Under the pieces are notes generated by a model, which did no database searches, was not told the DNA's origin, and saw only the letters and a program-made list of their open reading frames with translations. Of a stretch of DNA of 64,000 bases, positions 25,691-37,091 are shown piece after piece; the stretch's first letter is position 1, and each line of letters begins with the position of its first letter. The position numbers and the translations under genes are program-made. This DNA is from Pelomonas sp. V22 (GTDB lineage: Bacteria; Pseudomonadota; Gammaproteobacteria; Burkholderiales; Burkholderiaceae_C), in assembly GCF_030014915.1 (NCBI RefSeq), contig NZ_JAGIXS010000007.1:186001-250000 (forward strand), in the 5' to 3' direction.

Positions 25691-26035
25691 ATGGGCAAGC
25701 TCACCACCCATGTGCTCGACACCGCCAACGGCTGCCCGGCCGCCGGTATGGCCGTGCGCCTGCATGGCACCGATGGCGGCCTGATCAAGTCGCTGGTCCT
25801 GAATGCCGATGGCCGCGCCGACGCGCCGCTGCTGGAAGGCGAGGCGTTGAAGCCGGGGCGCTATCGCCTCGTGTTTGCCGTTGCCGCCTATTTCCGCGCG
25901 CGCGGCGAGACGCTGCCCGAGCCGGCCTTCCTGGATGAGGTGCCGCTCGAATTCGGCATCGCCGATGCGGCGGGTCATTACCACGTGCCGCTGCTGGCCA
26001 GCCCCTGGTCCTATTCCACCTACCGCGGCAGCTGA
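25691..26035 (+). CDS. uraH: 5-hydroxyisourate hydrolase (transthyretin-like)
   Basis: 114-residue cytoplasmic enzyme that opens 5-hydroxyisourate to OHCU, the substrate of UraD. Hallmarks are the N-terminal [16 protein letters not shown] with the active-site His, the central Arg in [12 protein letters not shown], and the diagnostic C-terminal YRGS tetrapeptide. The length is normal. It is divergent from the GntR-led operon and followed by xdhC after 5 bp. The AGTGTATACACT palindrome lies just upstream. Confidence 0.96.
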   Translation: MGKLTTHVLDTANGCPAAGMAVRLHGTDGGLIKSLVLNADGRADAPLLEGEALKPGRYRLVFAVAAYFRARGETLPEPAFLDEVPLEFGIADAAGHYHVPLLASPWSYSTYRGS

Positions 26036-26040
26036 GGGCC

Positions 26041-26844
26041 ATGCAGGACTGGCAGGCGCTCGGACTGCTGCTGGCCCGCGAGCCCGCGGTGCTGGTGCGC
26101 GTCGATCAGGTCGAGGGCAGCGGGCCGCGCGAGGTCGGCGCCTGGATGGCGGTGTCGGCGGCCGGCCTGCTCGGCACCATAGGTGGTGGCCAGCTGGAGT
26201 TCGATGCCATGGCCCAGGCCCGCGCCGCACTGGCGGCGGGTGTGGTGGCCGAGCCGCTGCGCCGCTTTGCCCTGGGCCCCAGCCTCGGCCAATGCTGCGG
26301 CGGCATCGTGTATCTGCGCTTCGAACTGCTGGGCGCGGACCACATTGCCGGTTTGCGTGAGCGCCTGGCGCCCGCGCCGCTGATGCGCGTGGCCTTGTTC
26401 GGCGGCGGCCATGTGGGGCGCGCCATCGTCGAGGTGCTGGCCCGTCTGCCAATTGAACTGCTGTGGGTGGACAGCCGCGACGAGATCTTCCCGGCCGAGG
26501 TGCCCGAAGGCGTTCGCACCGAGCATTCCGACCCGGTGCAGCGCGCCGTGCAAGACCTGGCACCCGGCAGCCGTGTGCAGATCATGAGCTTCAGCCATGC
26601 CGAGGACCTGGACATCGTGGCGGCTTGTCTGCAGCGCCAGCGCGAGCAGGGCGACCTCGCGTTCATCGGCCTGATAGGCAGCAAGAGCAAATGGGCGAGC
26701 TTCCGACGGCGGCTCGAAGCGCGGGGCTTCACGGCCGACGAGCTGGCCCGGGTGACCAGCCCCATCGGCGTGCCCGGCATCACCGGCAAGCAGCCTGAGG
26801 TGATTGCGGTGGCCGTGGCTGCGCAGCTTTTGCAGCAGGCCTGA
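26041..26844 (+). CDS. xdhC: Xanthine dehydrogenase accessory protein XdhC
   Basis: 267-residue molybdenum-cofactor chaperone that binds and sulfurates the cofactor before insertion into XdhB. The N-terminal XdhC/CoxI domain contains GSGPREVGAWM and GTIGGGQLEFD, followed by GPSLGQCCGG with the conserved Cys pair. The C-terminal Rossmann domain contains LFGGGHVGRAI, FIGLIGSKSKW and GVPGITGKQPEVIAV. It is separated from xdhAB by about 12 kb, although these genes are usually adjacent. It is transcribed with hiuH (5-bp gap). Confidence 0.93.
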   Translation: MQDWQALGLLLAREPAVLVRVDQVEGSGPREVGAWMAVSAAGLLGTIGGGQLEFDAMAQARAALAAGVVAEPLRRFALGPSLGQCCGGIVYLRFELLGADHIAGLRERLAPAPLMRVALFGGGHVGRAIVEVLARLPIELLWVDSRDEIFPAEVPEGVRTEHSDPVQRAVQDLAPGSRVQIMSFSHAEDLDIVAACLQRQREQGDLAFIGLIGSKSKWASFRRRLEARGFTADELARVTSPIGVPGITGKQPEVIAVAVAAQLLQQA

Positions 26845-26916
26845 AGCTGAGGCCGCGCGCAGGCCGGCTAGCATCGCGACTCCCTGACTTGGTGTCACAG
26901 CCCGGAGTCCGCCTCG

Positions 26917-28821
26917 ATGACGATGAAGTCCAAGACCCTGACCGTCCTGCTGTTCCTGTGCAGCAGCGCCGCTGTGATGGCGGCCGAACTGCCTGCCCTC
27001 ATTCCCGCACCGGTGGCCGTGGAGCAGCGCGCCGGCGAGTTCAAGCTCGATGCCGGCACCCGCATCGCCGTGCAATCGCCCGAGCTGAACGCCGAGGCGG
27101 AGGCCCTGGCGCAGCGCCTGCGCCGTGCCACCGGCTTCAAGCTGCCGATTGATCACGGCAAGGCCACGCATGGCGCCGGCCAGCGCATCGTGCTCGGCAT
27201 CGAGGCCGGCTTGCCGGCCGAAGGCTACCGGCTGAGCGTGGACCGGCGGCGCGTGCAGCTGGTGGGCGTTTCGCCGGCCGGTGTTTTTCGCGGTACGCAG
27301 ACCTTGCTGCAGCTGCTGCCCAAGGAGGTCGAGAGCGCGACGCCCAGCCGGTCGCCGCGCTGGTCCCTGCCGGCCGTGCAGATCCAGGACCAGCCGCGCT
27401 TCGGCTGGCGCGGCCTGATGCTCGACGTCTCGCGGCATTTCTTCAGCGTGGCCGAGGTCAAGGACTTCATCGACCAGATGGCCAAGTACAAGTTCAACCT
27501 GCTGCACTGGCATCTGAGCGACGACCAGGGCTGGCGCATCGAGATCAAGAGCCGGCCACGCCTCACCGAGGTCGGTGCCTGGCGGGTGGGCAAGGTCGGC
27601 CGGTTCGGCAGCTTCGCGCCGCCGGCCGCCGATGAGCCCCGCGACTACGGCGGTTTCTACACGCAGGAGCAGGTGCGCGAGATCGTGGCCTATGCCCGGG
27701 CACGCCACATAGCCGTGATGCCCGAGATCGACATGCCGGGCCACAGCCTGGCGGCGCTGGCGGCCTATCCGGAACTGGCCTGCGAGCCGGGCAGCTTTGC
27801 CGTCAATGCCGGCGAGCAGTTGCTGACCTGGCCGGCCGGCGGGCCTTTGTCCAGCGTCGTCGACAACACGCTGTGCCCGGCCAAGGAGCAGGTCTACGAG
27901 TTCGCACGCCAGGTGTTTTCCGAACTGGCCCAGCTGTTCCCGTTCGAGTATGTGCACATGGGCGGCGACGAGACGGCGCGCAACTTCTGGGCCAAGAGCG
28001 AGGCGATCAAGGCCCTGATGGAACGCGAGAAGCTGCCGAACTTCAACGCGGTGCAAGCCTATTTCGTGACGCGGCTGCAGAAGATCATCGCGGCCGAGGG
28101 CAAGAAGATGATGGGCTGGGACGAGATCCTCGAAGGGGGCCTGGTGAGCGAGGCCGCCGTGATGAGCTGGCGCGGCATGAAGGGCGGCATCGAGGCGGCG
28201 CGCCTCGGCCACCAGGTCGTGATGTCGCCCAATGACTTCGTCTACCTGGACCTGATGCAGGGCGATGCGGTTGTCGAGGCGCCAGTCTACGGCACGGTGC
28301 GGCTCTCCAAGACCTACCAGTTCGAACCGCTGCCGGAGGGTGTCGATGCGCGCCGCGTTCTCGGTGGCCAGGCCAATCTCTGGACCGAGCAGATCTACAA
28401 CCAGCGCCAGCTGCAGTACATGACTTGGCCCCGCGCCATGGCCGTGGCCGAGAGCCTGTGGAGCCCCAAGGAGCACAAGCGCTGGGAAGGCTTTGTGCCG
28501 CGCGTGGAGGCTCATTTCGAGCGGCTGACGGCGGCCGGCGTGAAGTACTCGCCCGCCCTCTACGACCCGAGCTTCAAGGCCAGCGAGAAAGTGCCGGGTC
28601 AGCTGATGGTGGAGCTCGCCACCGAGGTGGCGGGCCTCAGCCTGCACTACAGCTTCGACGGCTCGCTGCCGGACGGGTACTACCCGGTCTACACCGCACC
28701 GCTGGCGGTTCCCAAGGATGCCCAGCAGCTCAAGGTGATCAGCTACCGAGACGGCAAGCCGCTCGGGCGCATGATGGTCATGCCGGTGGCCGAGCTGCGC
28801 CGGCGCCTCGCCGCCAAGTGA
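26917..28821 (+). CDS. Exported beta-N-acetylhexosaminidase (GH20)
   Basis: 634-residue glycoside hydrolase that removes terminal GlcNAc or GalNAc from chitooligosaccharides or cell-wall fragments. Signal peptide to about residue 22 (AAVMAAE). The GH20b N-terminal domain (LIPAPVAVEQRAGEF) precedes the TIM barrel, which starts GWRGLMLDVSRHFF. The catalytic Asp-Glu pair is in HMGGDE. Other substrate residues lie in LHWHLSDDQGWR, MPEIDMPGHS and GGQANLWTE. A C-terminal beta-sandwich-like tail of about 90 residues follows (LHYSFDGSLPDGYYPVY). GGAG precedes ATG 26917; ATG 26923 is possible. No partner genes are adjacent. Confidence 0.93.
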   Translation: MTMKSKTLTVLLFLCSSAAVMAAELPALIPAPVAVEQRAGEFKLDAGTRIAVQSPELNAEAEALAQRLRRATGFKLPIDHGKATHGAGQRIVLGIEAGLPAEGYRLSVDRRRVQLVGVSPAGVFRGTQTLLQLLPKEVESATPSRSPRWSLPAVQIQDQPRFGWRGLMLDVSRHFFSVAEVKDFIDQMAKYKFNLLHWHLSDDQGWRIEIKSRPRLTEVGAWRVGKVGRFGSFAPPAADEPRDYGGFYTQEQVREIVAYARARHIAVMPEIDMPGHSLAALAAYPELACEPGSFAVNAGEQLLTWPAGGPLSSVVDNTLCPAKEQVYEFARQVFSELAQLFPFEYVHMGGDETARNFWAKSEAIKALMEREKLPNFNAVQAYFVTRLQKIIAAEGKKMMGWDEILEGGLVSEAAVMSWRGMKGGIEAARLGHQVVMSPNDFVYLDLMQGDAVVEAPVYGTVRLSKTYQFEPLPEGVDARRVLGGQANLWTEQIYNQRQLQYMTWPRAMAVAESLWSPKEHKRWEGFVPRVEAHFERLTAAGVKYSPALYDPSFKASEKVPGQLMVELATEVAGLSLHYSFDGSLPDGYYPVYTAPLAVPKDAQQLKVISYRDGKPLGRMMVMPVAELRRRLAAK

Positions 28822-28925
28822 GGGCGGCGGTGCCTGGCTGACTCGGGGGGATGCCCCTTGGCGCGGGCCGGTCGGCGGGCGTATCCTGCCCCGACCAGCG
28901 CCAGGGCGGCGCACGCGAGGATCCC

Positions 28926-29366
28926 ATGCGCCAATTCATCCGTCATCCGGTCGACTTGCCGGTGGAGATCGACATCGAGCAGGATGCCACCTGGGGCGCC
29001 GGCCATGGCCGCACGCAGGACGTCAGCGCCGGTGGCCTCGCCCTGCATGTGGCCCAGCCGGTGCTGCCGGGGCGCCAGGTGCACCTGAGCATCGGCTACG
29101 TGGAGCCGCCCTTCCATGCCGAGGCCCAGGTGGCCTGGTGCCGGCCCGATGGGGCCGAGAGCGGCTATGAGCTGGGCCTCAGCTTTCTCGATGCCGAGGT
29201 GGCCTACCTGGCCCGCATGGTCGAGCAGCTCTGCCACATTGAGGACTACCGCCAGTCCGTGCTGCGCAGCACGGGCCGGCAGCTGAGCCCGGAGCAGGCC
29301 GCCGAGGAGTGGATAGAGCGCTACGCGGCGCAGTTCCCCGAGTTCTCGGCGACCTCGCTGCACTGA
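28926..29366 (+). CDS. PilZ domain protein
   Basis: 146 residues. The N-terminal PilZ domain has the c-di-GMP-binding signature: RQFIRHPVDLPVEI supplies the RxxxR-like basic start, and DVSAGGLALH gives the D/NxSxxG motif. The barrel continues to about residue 100 (ESGYELGLSFLD). The C-terminal 45 residues are helical. Such proteins bind cyclic di-GMP and change motility, adhesion or secretion. The frame opens upstream to 28851, but GAGG before ATG 28926 and the domain start favour the shorter form. It stands alone on its strand. Confidence 0.85.
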   Translation: MRQFIRHPVDLPVEIDIEQDATWGAGHGRTQDVSAGGLALHVAQPVLPGRQVHLSIGYVEPPFHAEAQVAWCRPDGAESGYELGLSFLDAEVAYLARMVEQLCHIEDYRQSVLRSTGRQLSPEQAAEEWIERYAAQFPEFSATSLH

Positions 29367-29382
29367 TCAGGGCCGGGGCCGC

Positions 29383-30117
29383 TCAGCGCTTGCCCGGCTT
29401 GGCGGCGAGCAGGCCGCTTTCGTAGCGCTCCCAGATCGCGCGCAACTCGCCGCGATCGCGCATCTGGCCCAGCACCCGGCGCAGCTGCGGCACCCAGTCG
29501 GCATGGCGTTCATGCACCGCATGGAACAGCGGCACGGCCAGCACCGGCTGCTCGGCATGGCACAGGCCGGCGAGGTCGCGGGCGCTGGTGAAGGGCAGCA
29601 TGCCCGGCGTCGAGAGCACCAGGGCATAGCGCGACACACCCTCCACCACGCTGCGCCTGAGCTCACGCGGATGGTTGACCGGCTGCCGCGCCGCCGGTGG
29701 CAGCCAGTTCTCGATCACCATGGCACCGCGCTGGTAGCTGGCCTGGGCCTGGACCAGGGCATCGATGCTCACGGCCTTGCCGCAGGGCGGCTTGCTGAAG
29801 GCCCAGACATACATCGTCAGCACCGGCACATCGACCTTCTGCATGAAGGGGTTCTGCTCAAAGTAGGGCAGGACGCGCAGGTGGTCGGCATCCAGCTCGC
29901 CGGACTGCAGGCCGAGGATGGTGCGACGCAGCGGCAAGGCCTCGAACTGCACCTGTCGGCCAAGGGCGGCATAGGCGCGGCGCAAGGCCTCTTCCATCGG
30001 CGGCGCAAGCAGGCGGTCTTCGTTCATGCCGATGCGGACCGGCGGTTGGTCGCCGGCAAGGGCAGGGGCCGATGTCAGGGCGGCCAGCGAGAGTGAAAGC
30101 AGCAAGGAGGCTTGCAT
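29383..30117 (-). CDS. Periplasmic substrate-binding-like protein, orphan
   Basis: 244 residues with a signal peptide (SAPALAG, about residue 21). The mature part resembles family 3 solute-binding proteins: VRIGMNEDRLLAPPMEEALRRAY at the N terminus is typical, with PFMQKVDVPVLTMYVW and GVSRYALVLST in the second lobe. No permease or ATPase gene is adjacent. A good ribosome-binding site (AAGGGG) precedes ATG 30117. It is divergent from the Liv transporter operon. It may serve as a sensor input or an orphan binding protein; the ligand is unknown. Confidence 0.75.
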   Translation of the reverse strand: MQASLLLSLSLAALTSAPALAGDQPPVRIGMNEDRLLAPPMEEALRRAYAALGRQVQFEALPLRRTILGLQSGELDADHLRVLPYFEQNPFMQKVDVPVLTMYVWAFSKPPCGKAVSIDALVQAQASYQRGAMVIENWLPPAARQPVNHPRELRRSVVEGVSRYALVLSTPGMLPFTSARDLAGLCHAEQPVLAVPLFHAVHERHADWVPQLRRVLGQMRDRGELRAIWERYESGLLAAKPGKR

Positions 30118-30255
30118 GTTTGAGCCCCTTTTTCCCAACGAGATGTCCGGCCGATCATCGCCAGCCGGTCTGCCTGGCGCAAGGGGTTGCTCGCGCCCGC
30201 ATCAGCGGAATCCAGCAGGCATCGGCCAATGTGGTTTGCCGCAGCCGGGGGTTTT

Positions 30256-30288
30256 CACGGTACGTAGCCCCGTGCTTACTGCGTAGCC
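30256..30288. promoter_or_regulatory. Dyad and direct repeat upstream of the liv-type operon
   Basis: CACGG-N9-CCGTG forms an inverted repeat at 30256-30274, and CGTAGCC occurs twice (30263-30269, 30282-30288), 19 bp apart. The site is about 90-120 bp before the binding-protein gene, in a 258-bp divergent intergenic region. It could be an operator or chance in GC-rich DNA. Confidence 0.25.
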
Positions 30289-30375
30289 TGTCTGAGGGCT
30301 TTGCAAGCTGACTGGGAAATTACAAGAACGAATGCACCTCGACCGGCAGCGGCACACAACACCGGAGACAAAGAC

Positions 30376-31614
30376 ATGAAGTTCACCCTCAAGCTGACAG
30401 CGCTGGCGCTCTCTTGCGCGGCGCTCGGCGCCCTGGCCGCCGAGCCGATCAAGATCGGCGTGGCCGGTCCGTTCACCGGCGGTTCCTCGTCGATGGGCGT
30501 CAGCATGCGCGACGGCGTGCGCCTGGCGGCCGCCGAGATCAACAAGGCCGGCGGCGTGCTCGGTCGCCAGCTGGTGCTGGTGGAGCGCGACGACGAAGCC
30601 AAGAACGAGCGCGGCGTGCAGATCGCCCAGGAGCTGATCAACAAGGAGCGCGTGGCCGCCACCGTGGGCTACATCAACACCGGCGTGGCCCTGGCCTCGC
30701 AGCGCTTCTACCAGGAAGCCAAGATCCCGGTGATGAACAACGTGGCCACCGGCTCGCTGGTGACGCACCAGTTCGACGACCAGCCCGAGAACTACATCTT
30801 CCGCAACGCGGCGCACGACAGCATCCAGGCGCCAATGATTGTTGAAGAAGCGATCACCCGCCGCGGCTTCAAGAAGGTGGCCATCCTCGCCGACTCCACC
30901 AACTACGGCCAACTCGGCCGCGCTGACCTGGAGAAGGCGCTGGAGCTCAAGGGCATCAAGCCGGTGGCGGTCGAGAAGTTCAACATCAAGGACGTCGACA
31001 TGACGGCCCAGCTGCTGAAGGCCAAGGAGGCCGGCGCCGAGGCGGTGCTGACCTACGGCATCGGCCCCGAGCTGGCCCAGATCGCCAACGGCATGACCAA
31101 GCTCGGCTGGAAGGTGCCGATGATTGGCAGCTGGACGCTGTCGATGGCCAACTACATCGACAACGCCGGCCCGGGCGGCGAGGGTGCGCGCATGCCGCAG
31201 ACCTTCATCCAGGAGCCGACGACGCCCAAGCGCCAGAGCTTCATCATCAGCTACCTGAAGACCTTCAACCCGAAGAACGCCCGCATCGACTCGCCGGTGT
31301 CGGCCGCGCAGGGCTATGACTCGGTCTACCTGCTGGCCGCCGCCATCAAGCAGGCCGGCGGCACCGACGGCCCCAAGATCAAGGCCGCGCTGGAGGACTT
31401 GAAGGAGCCGGTGGAAGGCGTGGTCACGACCTACAACAAGCCCTTCTCCAAGGCCGACCACGAAGCCATCACCGCCAACATCCCGGTGTTCGGCGAGGTC
31501 AAGGGCCAGCGCGTGGTCTATGCCTACGAGGCCGACCTCAAGAAGGCCTCCGAGGTGCGCGTCAAGGACGTCAATGCCAAGGGCGCACTGACGGTGCCGG
31601 CCAAGAAGAAGTAA
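30376..31614 (+). CDS. Branched-chain amino acid-type ABC transporter substrate-binding protein
   Basis: 412-residue periplasmic binding protein of the HAAT family (LivK-like). Signal peptide ends at GALAA (about residue 22). Features include IKIGVAGPFTGGSSSMG, MRDGVRLAAAEINKAGG and LVERDDEAKNERG, all typical of Burkholderiales LivK-like proteins. Lobe 2 contains VSAAQGYDSVYLLAAAI. ATG 30376 follows GGAGACAAAGAC. It is the first gene of a four-gene transporter operon. It is not UrtA by sequence, despite the urease genes elsewhere. The ligand could be an amino acid, a ureide or a related compound; the purine-gene surroundings make the last worth testing. Confidence 0.88.
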   Translation: MKFTLKLTALALSCAALGALAAEPIKIGVAGPFTGGSSSMGVSMRDGVRLAAAEINKAGGVLGRQLVLVERDDEAKNERGVQIAQELINKERVAATVGYINTGVALASQRFYQEAKIPVMNNVATGSLVTHQFDDQPENYIFRNAAHDSIQAPMIVEEAITRRGFKKVAILADSTNYGQLGRADLEKALELKGIKPVAVEKFNIKDVDMTAQLLKAKEAGAEAVLTYGIGPELAQIANGMTKLGWKVPMIGSWTLSMANYIDNAGPGGEGARMPQTFIQEPTTPKRQSFIISYLKTFNPKNARIDSPVSAAQGYDSVYLLAAAIKQAGGTDGPKIKAALEDLKEPVEGVVTTYNKPFSKADHEAITANIPVFGEVKGQRVVYAYEADLKKASEVRVKDVNAKGALTVPAKKK

Positions 31615-31705
31615 GGGCGCCCTGTCCGACGTGGGCGGCCAGCGCGCAGGACTGTGCGCTGGCCGTTCGCGTGCCACTGTTGCAAAGCGAGCCATCGGGG
31701 GCCTC

Positions 31706-32577
31706 ATGCAAATCCTGACTCAACTGGTGTTCAGCGGCATTGCGCTGGGCATGATCTACGCCGTCATTGCCTTCGGCTACCAACTGACCTTCGCCACCTC
31801 CGACACCCTGAACTTCGGCCAGGGTGACGCGCTGATGCTCGGCGCCCTGGTGGGGCTCTCGGCCGTGGGGGCTGGCATCAACTACTGGCTGATGATCCCG
31901 CTGGTCTGCCTGTTCGGCGCGCTGCAGGGCGCGCTGGTGGAGCGTATCGGCGTGCGGCCGGCGATCAAGATCAAGAGCGAGTTCGGCTGGATCATGTCCA
32001 CCATTGCGCTCGGCATCATCTTCAAGAACGTGGCCGAGAACGTCTGGGGCCGCGACGACCTCAAGTTCCCCTCGCCACTGCCCGAATCGCCGCTGCGTTT
32101 CCTCGGTGCCAATGTGTTGCCGATGGAGATCCTGGTGGTGGTGGGCGCCGTGCTGATGATGCTGGCGGTCGAGGTGTTCAACCGCAAGTCCATCTATGGC
32201 AAGGCGGTGGTCGCCACCTTCAATGACCGCGACGCGGCCAAACTGATGGGCATCAACACCGGCGCGGTGATCACTTTCTCCTACGCGCTGTCCTCGATGA
32301 CGGCGGCCTTTGCCGGCGTGCTGATCGCGCCGCTCACGCTGACGGGCGCCACCATGGGCGCGGTGCTGGGGCTCAAGGCCTTTGCCGTGGCCATCATCGG
32401 CGGGCTGACCAGCGGCATGGGCATCATCGTCGGCGGCATCATCCTCGGCGTGGCCGAGACCACCACCGGTTTCTACCTCTCCACCGGCTACAAGGACGTG
32501 CCCGGCCTCGTGCTGCTGCTGATCGTGCTGGCGCTGAAGCCGGCCGGCCTGTTCGGCAAGACTGCGATCAAGAAAGT

Positions 32578-32581
<4 letters not shown>
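31706..32581 (+). CDS. HAAT-family ABC permease, LivH-like
   Basis: 291-residue inner-membrane permease with about eight hydrophobic segments. LivH-type motifs include SGIALGMIYAVIAFGYQLTF at the start and TLNFGQGDALMLGA, then KAFAVAIIGGLTSGMG, which forms the coupling region to the ATPase. ATG 31706 is chosen because upstream codons of the frame lack hydrophobic character. Its stop overlaps the next gene's start by 4 bp (ATGA), indicating translational coupling. It pairs with the LivM part of the downstream fusion to form the transport channel. Confidence 0.9.
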
Positions 32582-34521
<1,940 letters not shown>

Positions 34522-34543
34522 CGACAACAGGACGGACACAGCA

Positions 34544-35263
<720 letters not shown>

Positions 35264-35270
35264 GCCGTTT

Positions 35271-35903
35271 TCAGAGCACGGGCGGCAGCGCCTGCCCGTC
35301 CATCCGCGCCTGCACCGCGCGCTTCAGCCAGCCGCTCTGCACGTAGCGGTAGAGGTTCTTGCCCGGGCAGACCGTCTGCTTGCTGTGATCCTTGTGCGTG
35401 GCAATTTTTTCCACGCCGAGGCCCAGTCGCTGGGCCGACCAGGCCATCAGCTCGGCCGTAGCGGCCAGAGCCTGCGGCGTCGGCTCCACCTCCTCGAAGT
35501 TGCCGAGCAGCATGATCAGCAAATGGCCGCGCGGGTCGTACTCGGTGTTGGTGTCGCCCGCCACGCCTTCCGGCCGCGCCGCGTAGATGCGGCCATCGGG
35601 CGCGATCACGTAGTGGTAGGGAATGTCGGCCCAATGCTTGGTCTGGCGCGACCAGGTCTGCAGCTTGGGCAGGTACTCGGCCGGGTCGCGCGCCGGGTTC
35701 CAGGTCTCGCCCTGGTGGTGCAGGGTGATGTGGGTGAGCGTCTGCGCTGGGCCGGGGTTGGCGATGGCCACGCCGCCCCAGGCCTGCATGGAGACGATGG
35801 TCGGCGCTGGCACGGCGTAGGGCTGCTTGCTGGCGCAGCCGGCCAGCAGGGCCATGCCGCCCAGCAGCAGGGCCCGGCGCTCAATCTGTTCAACGCTTGG
35901 CAT
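35271..35903 (-). CDS. Lipoprotein N-acetylmuramoyl-L-alanine amidase (PGRP/amidase_2)
   Basis: 210 residues. A lipobox (LLAGC, Cys near residue 23) follows a short hydrophobic stretch, so the protein is probably a lipid-anchored periplasmic lipoprotein. The amidase_2/PGRP domain shows zinc ligands and neighbours in THITLHHQGE, YHYVIAPDGRIYAAR, the second His in IATHKDH and Cys in TVCPGK. It cleaves the bond between MurNAc and the stem peptide. GGAG lies 9 bp before ATG 35903. Its start overlaps the end of the alpha/beta hydrolase gene by 14 bp on the same strand, so the two are probably co-transcribed. Confidence 0.88.
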   Translation of the reverse strand: MPSVEQIERRALLLGGMALLAGCASKQPYAVPAPTIVSMQAWGGVAIANPGPAQTLTHITLHHQGETWNPARDPAEYLPKLQTWSRQTKHWADIPYHYVIAPDGRIYAARPEGVAGDTNTEYDPRGHLLIMLLGNFEEVEPTPQALAATAELMAWSAQRLGLGVEKIATHKDHSKQTVCPGKNLYRYVQSGWLKRAVQARMDGQALPPVL

Positions 35904-36942
35904 TGCCGAGGCTCCGGTCGAGGAAGTCGTACATGCGCAGCCGCGCCTTGCGGGCGAGGGTGGTGTCGATGCGGTCCCAGCTGTGGCCGCCCGGTGCGTC
36001 CTTCTCGATGTGGCTCTCGAAGGTCTTGCCGGCCGCCTTCAGGTGAATGATCAGCTGCTCCACCTCCACGACGTTGACGTCGCGGTCGTTGGTGCTGCTG
36101 GTCACCATCAGCGGGATCTTGAGCTTCTGCACATTCCAGATCGGGCTGCGGCGGCGGTACTCGTCCACGGCGTCCACTGGCGCCTTGCCGATGTGGTACT
36201 TGGCAGCGAACTCGGCCGTGTAGCTCTGCTCGTGATAGCCGAGGCGCGTGATCAGGTCCGACACCGGCACGCCGGCATAGATGGCGGCGAACTTGTCCGG
36301 ATGGTCGAAGCCGGCCATCAGCGAAATCATGCCGCCATGGCTCCAGCCGACGGCGGCCACGCGCTTGGCGTCGATGGGCAGCTCATCCACCGCCCAGTCG
36401 CGGCAGGTGACCATGTCGTCGTTCTCCAGGCCGCCGTAGTCGATGCTCTCGTACATGCCCTTGCCATAGCCGGTGGAGCCGCGGTACTCGGGCGCGATCA
36501 CCGCATAGCCGCGCTCCAGCATCTCTCGCACCATGTGCACGTGGTAGGTGCCGAAGTCGCCATGCACGCCGCCATGCGTCAGCACGATGGCCGGCAGGGC
36601 CTTGCCCTTCTGCGCATTCTTCGGCAGGAAGGTGTAGCAGTAGATGCGGATCGGGTGGCGCTCGTTCTTGATGCCGTAGCGCTCCTTGGCCTTGGGGTTG
36701 GGCTTGCCGGCCAGGATCACCTTGTCGGCGATGGCCACGTCCTGCAGGCGCAGGAAGAACTGCGTGTCGTCGGCGATCTTGCGGGCCTGGTCCAGGTCCC
36801 ACTTCAGTTCTTCGACCTGGGATTCGAGCGACTTCAGGCGCTCGGCGTCGGTGGGGGCGGGCTGGGCCAGGGCTTGTGCGGCCAGGCCGGTCAGGCTGAG
36901 GGCGAGGGCCAGGACGGTCTTCCTGGTGAAGCGTGCAGACAT
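35890..36942 (-). CDS. Exported alpha/beta hydrolase, S9 prolyl oligopeptidase-like domain
   Basis: 350 residues: signal peptide (AAQALAQ, about residue 27), then a heptad-like helical region (residues 30-60; ERLKSLESQVEELKWDL), then an alpha/beta hydrolase. The nucleophile Ser is in GWSHGGM, the acid Asp in SSTNDRDV and the His in GGHSWDR. PEYRGSTGYG is typical of S9 peptidase C-terminal domains. There is no beta-propeller, so large peptides would not be excluded. AGGAG lies 8 bp before ATG 36942. Substrate may be short peptides or esters. Confidence 0.85.
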   Translation of the reverse strand: MSARFTRKTVLALALSLTGLAAQALAQPAPTDAERLKSLESQVEELKWDLDQARKIADDTQFFLRLQDVAIADKVILAGKPNPKAKERYGIKNERHPIRIYCYTFLPKNAQKGKALPAIVLTHGGVHGDFGTYHVHMVREMLERGYAVIAPEYRGSTGYGKGMYESIDYGGLENDDMVTCRDWAVDELPIDAKRVAAVGWSHGGMISLMAGFDHPDKFAAIYAGVPVSDLITRLGYHEQSYTAEFAAKYHIGKAPVDAVDEYRRRSPIWNVQKLKIPLMVTSSTNDRDVNVVEVEQLIIHLKAAGKTFESHIEKDAPGGHSWDRIDTTLARKARLRMYDFLDRSLGNAKR

Positions 36943-36964
36943 GTGGCGAGCTCCTGGGATGCTG

Positions 36965-36994
36965 GGCGGGCGCCAGTCTATGACGGCGCCCGCC
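36965..36994. repeat. Perfect 10-bp inverted repeat
   Basis: GGCGGGCGCC and GGCGCCCGCC flank a 10-nt spacer in the 149-bp gap between the two alpha/beta hydrolase genes. There is no T tract in either direction, so it is not a standard terminator. It may be an operator, a factor-dependent termination signal or an mRNA 5' structure for the S9-like gene. Confidence 0.45.
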
Positions 36995-37091
36995 GCGCTG
37001 CAGCGCCCCGGGAGCGCGCCTGTGCGCTATGGGCAAGTAGGCGTCGCTTTGGCGATGGTCGCGGGCGCCGGCCCCTGGTCGGGCAGTCCTG

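Noticed and set aside
26020-28914. 964-residue minus-strand open frame
   Set aside because: It is antisense to xdhC and the GH20 gene. Its His/Gln/Arg/Gly-rich composition is the usual shadow of GC-rich codon use, and the plus-strand genes carry intact catalytic motifs.
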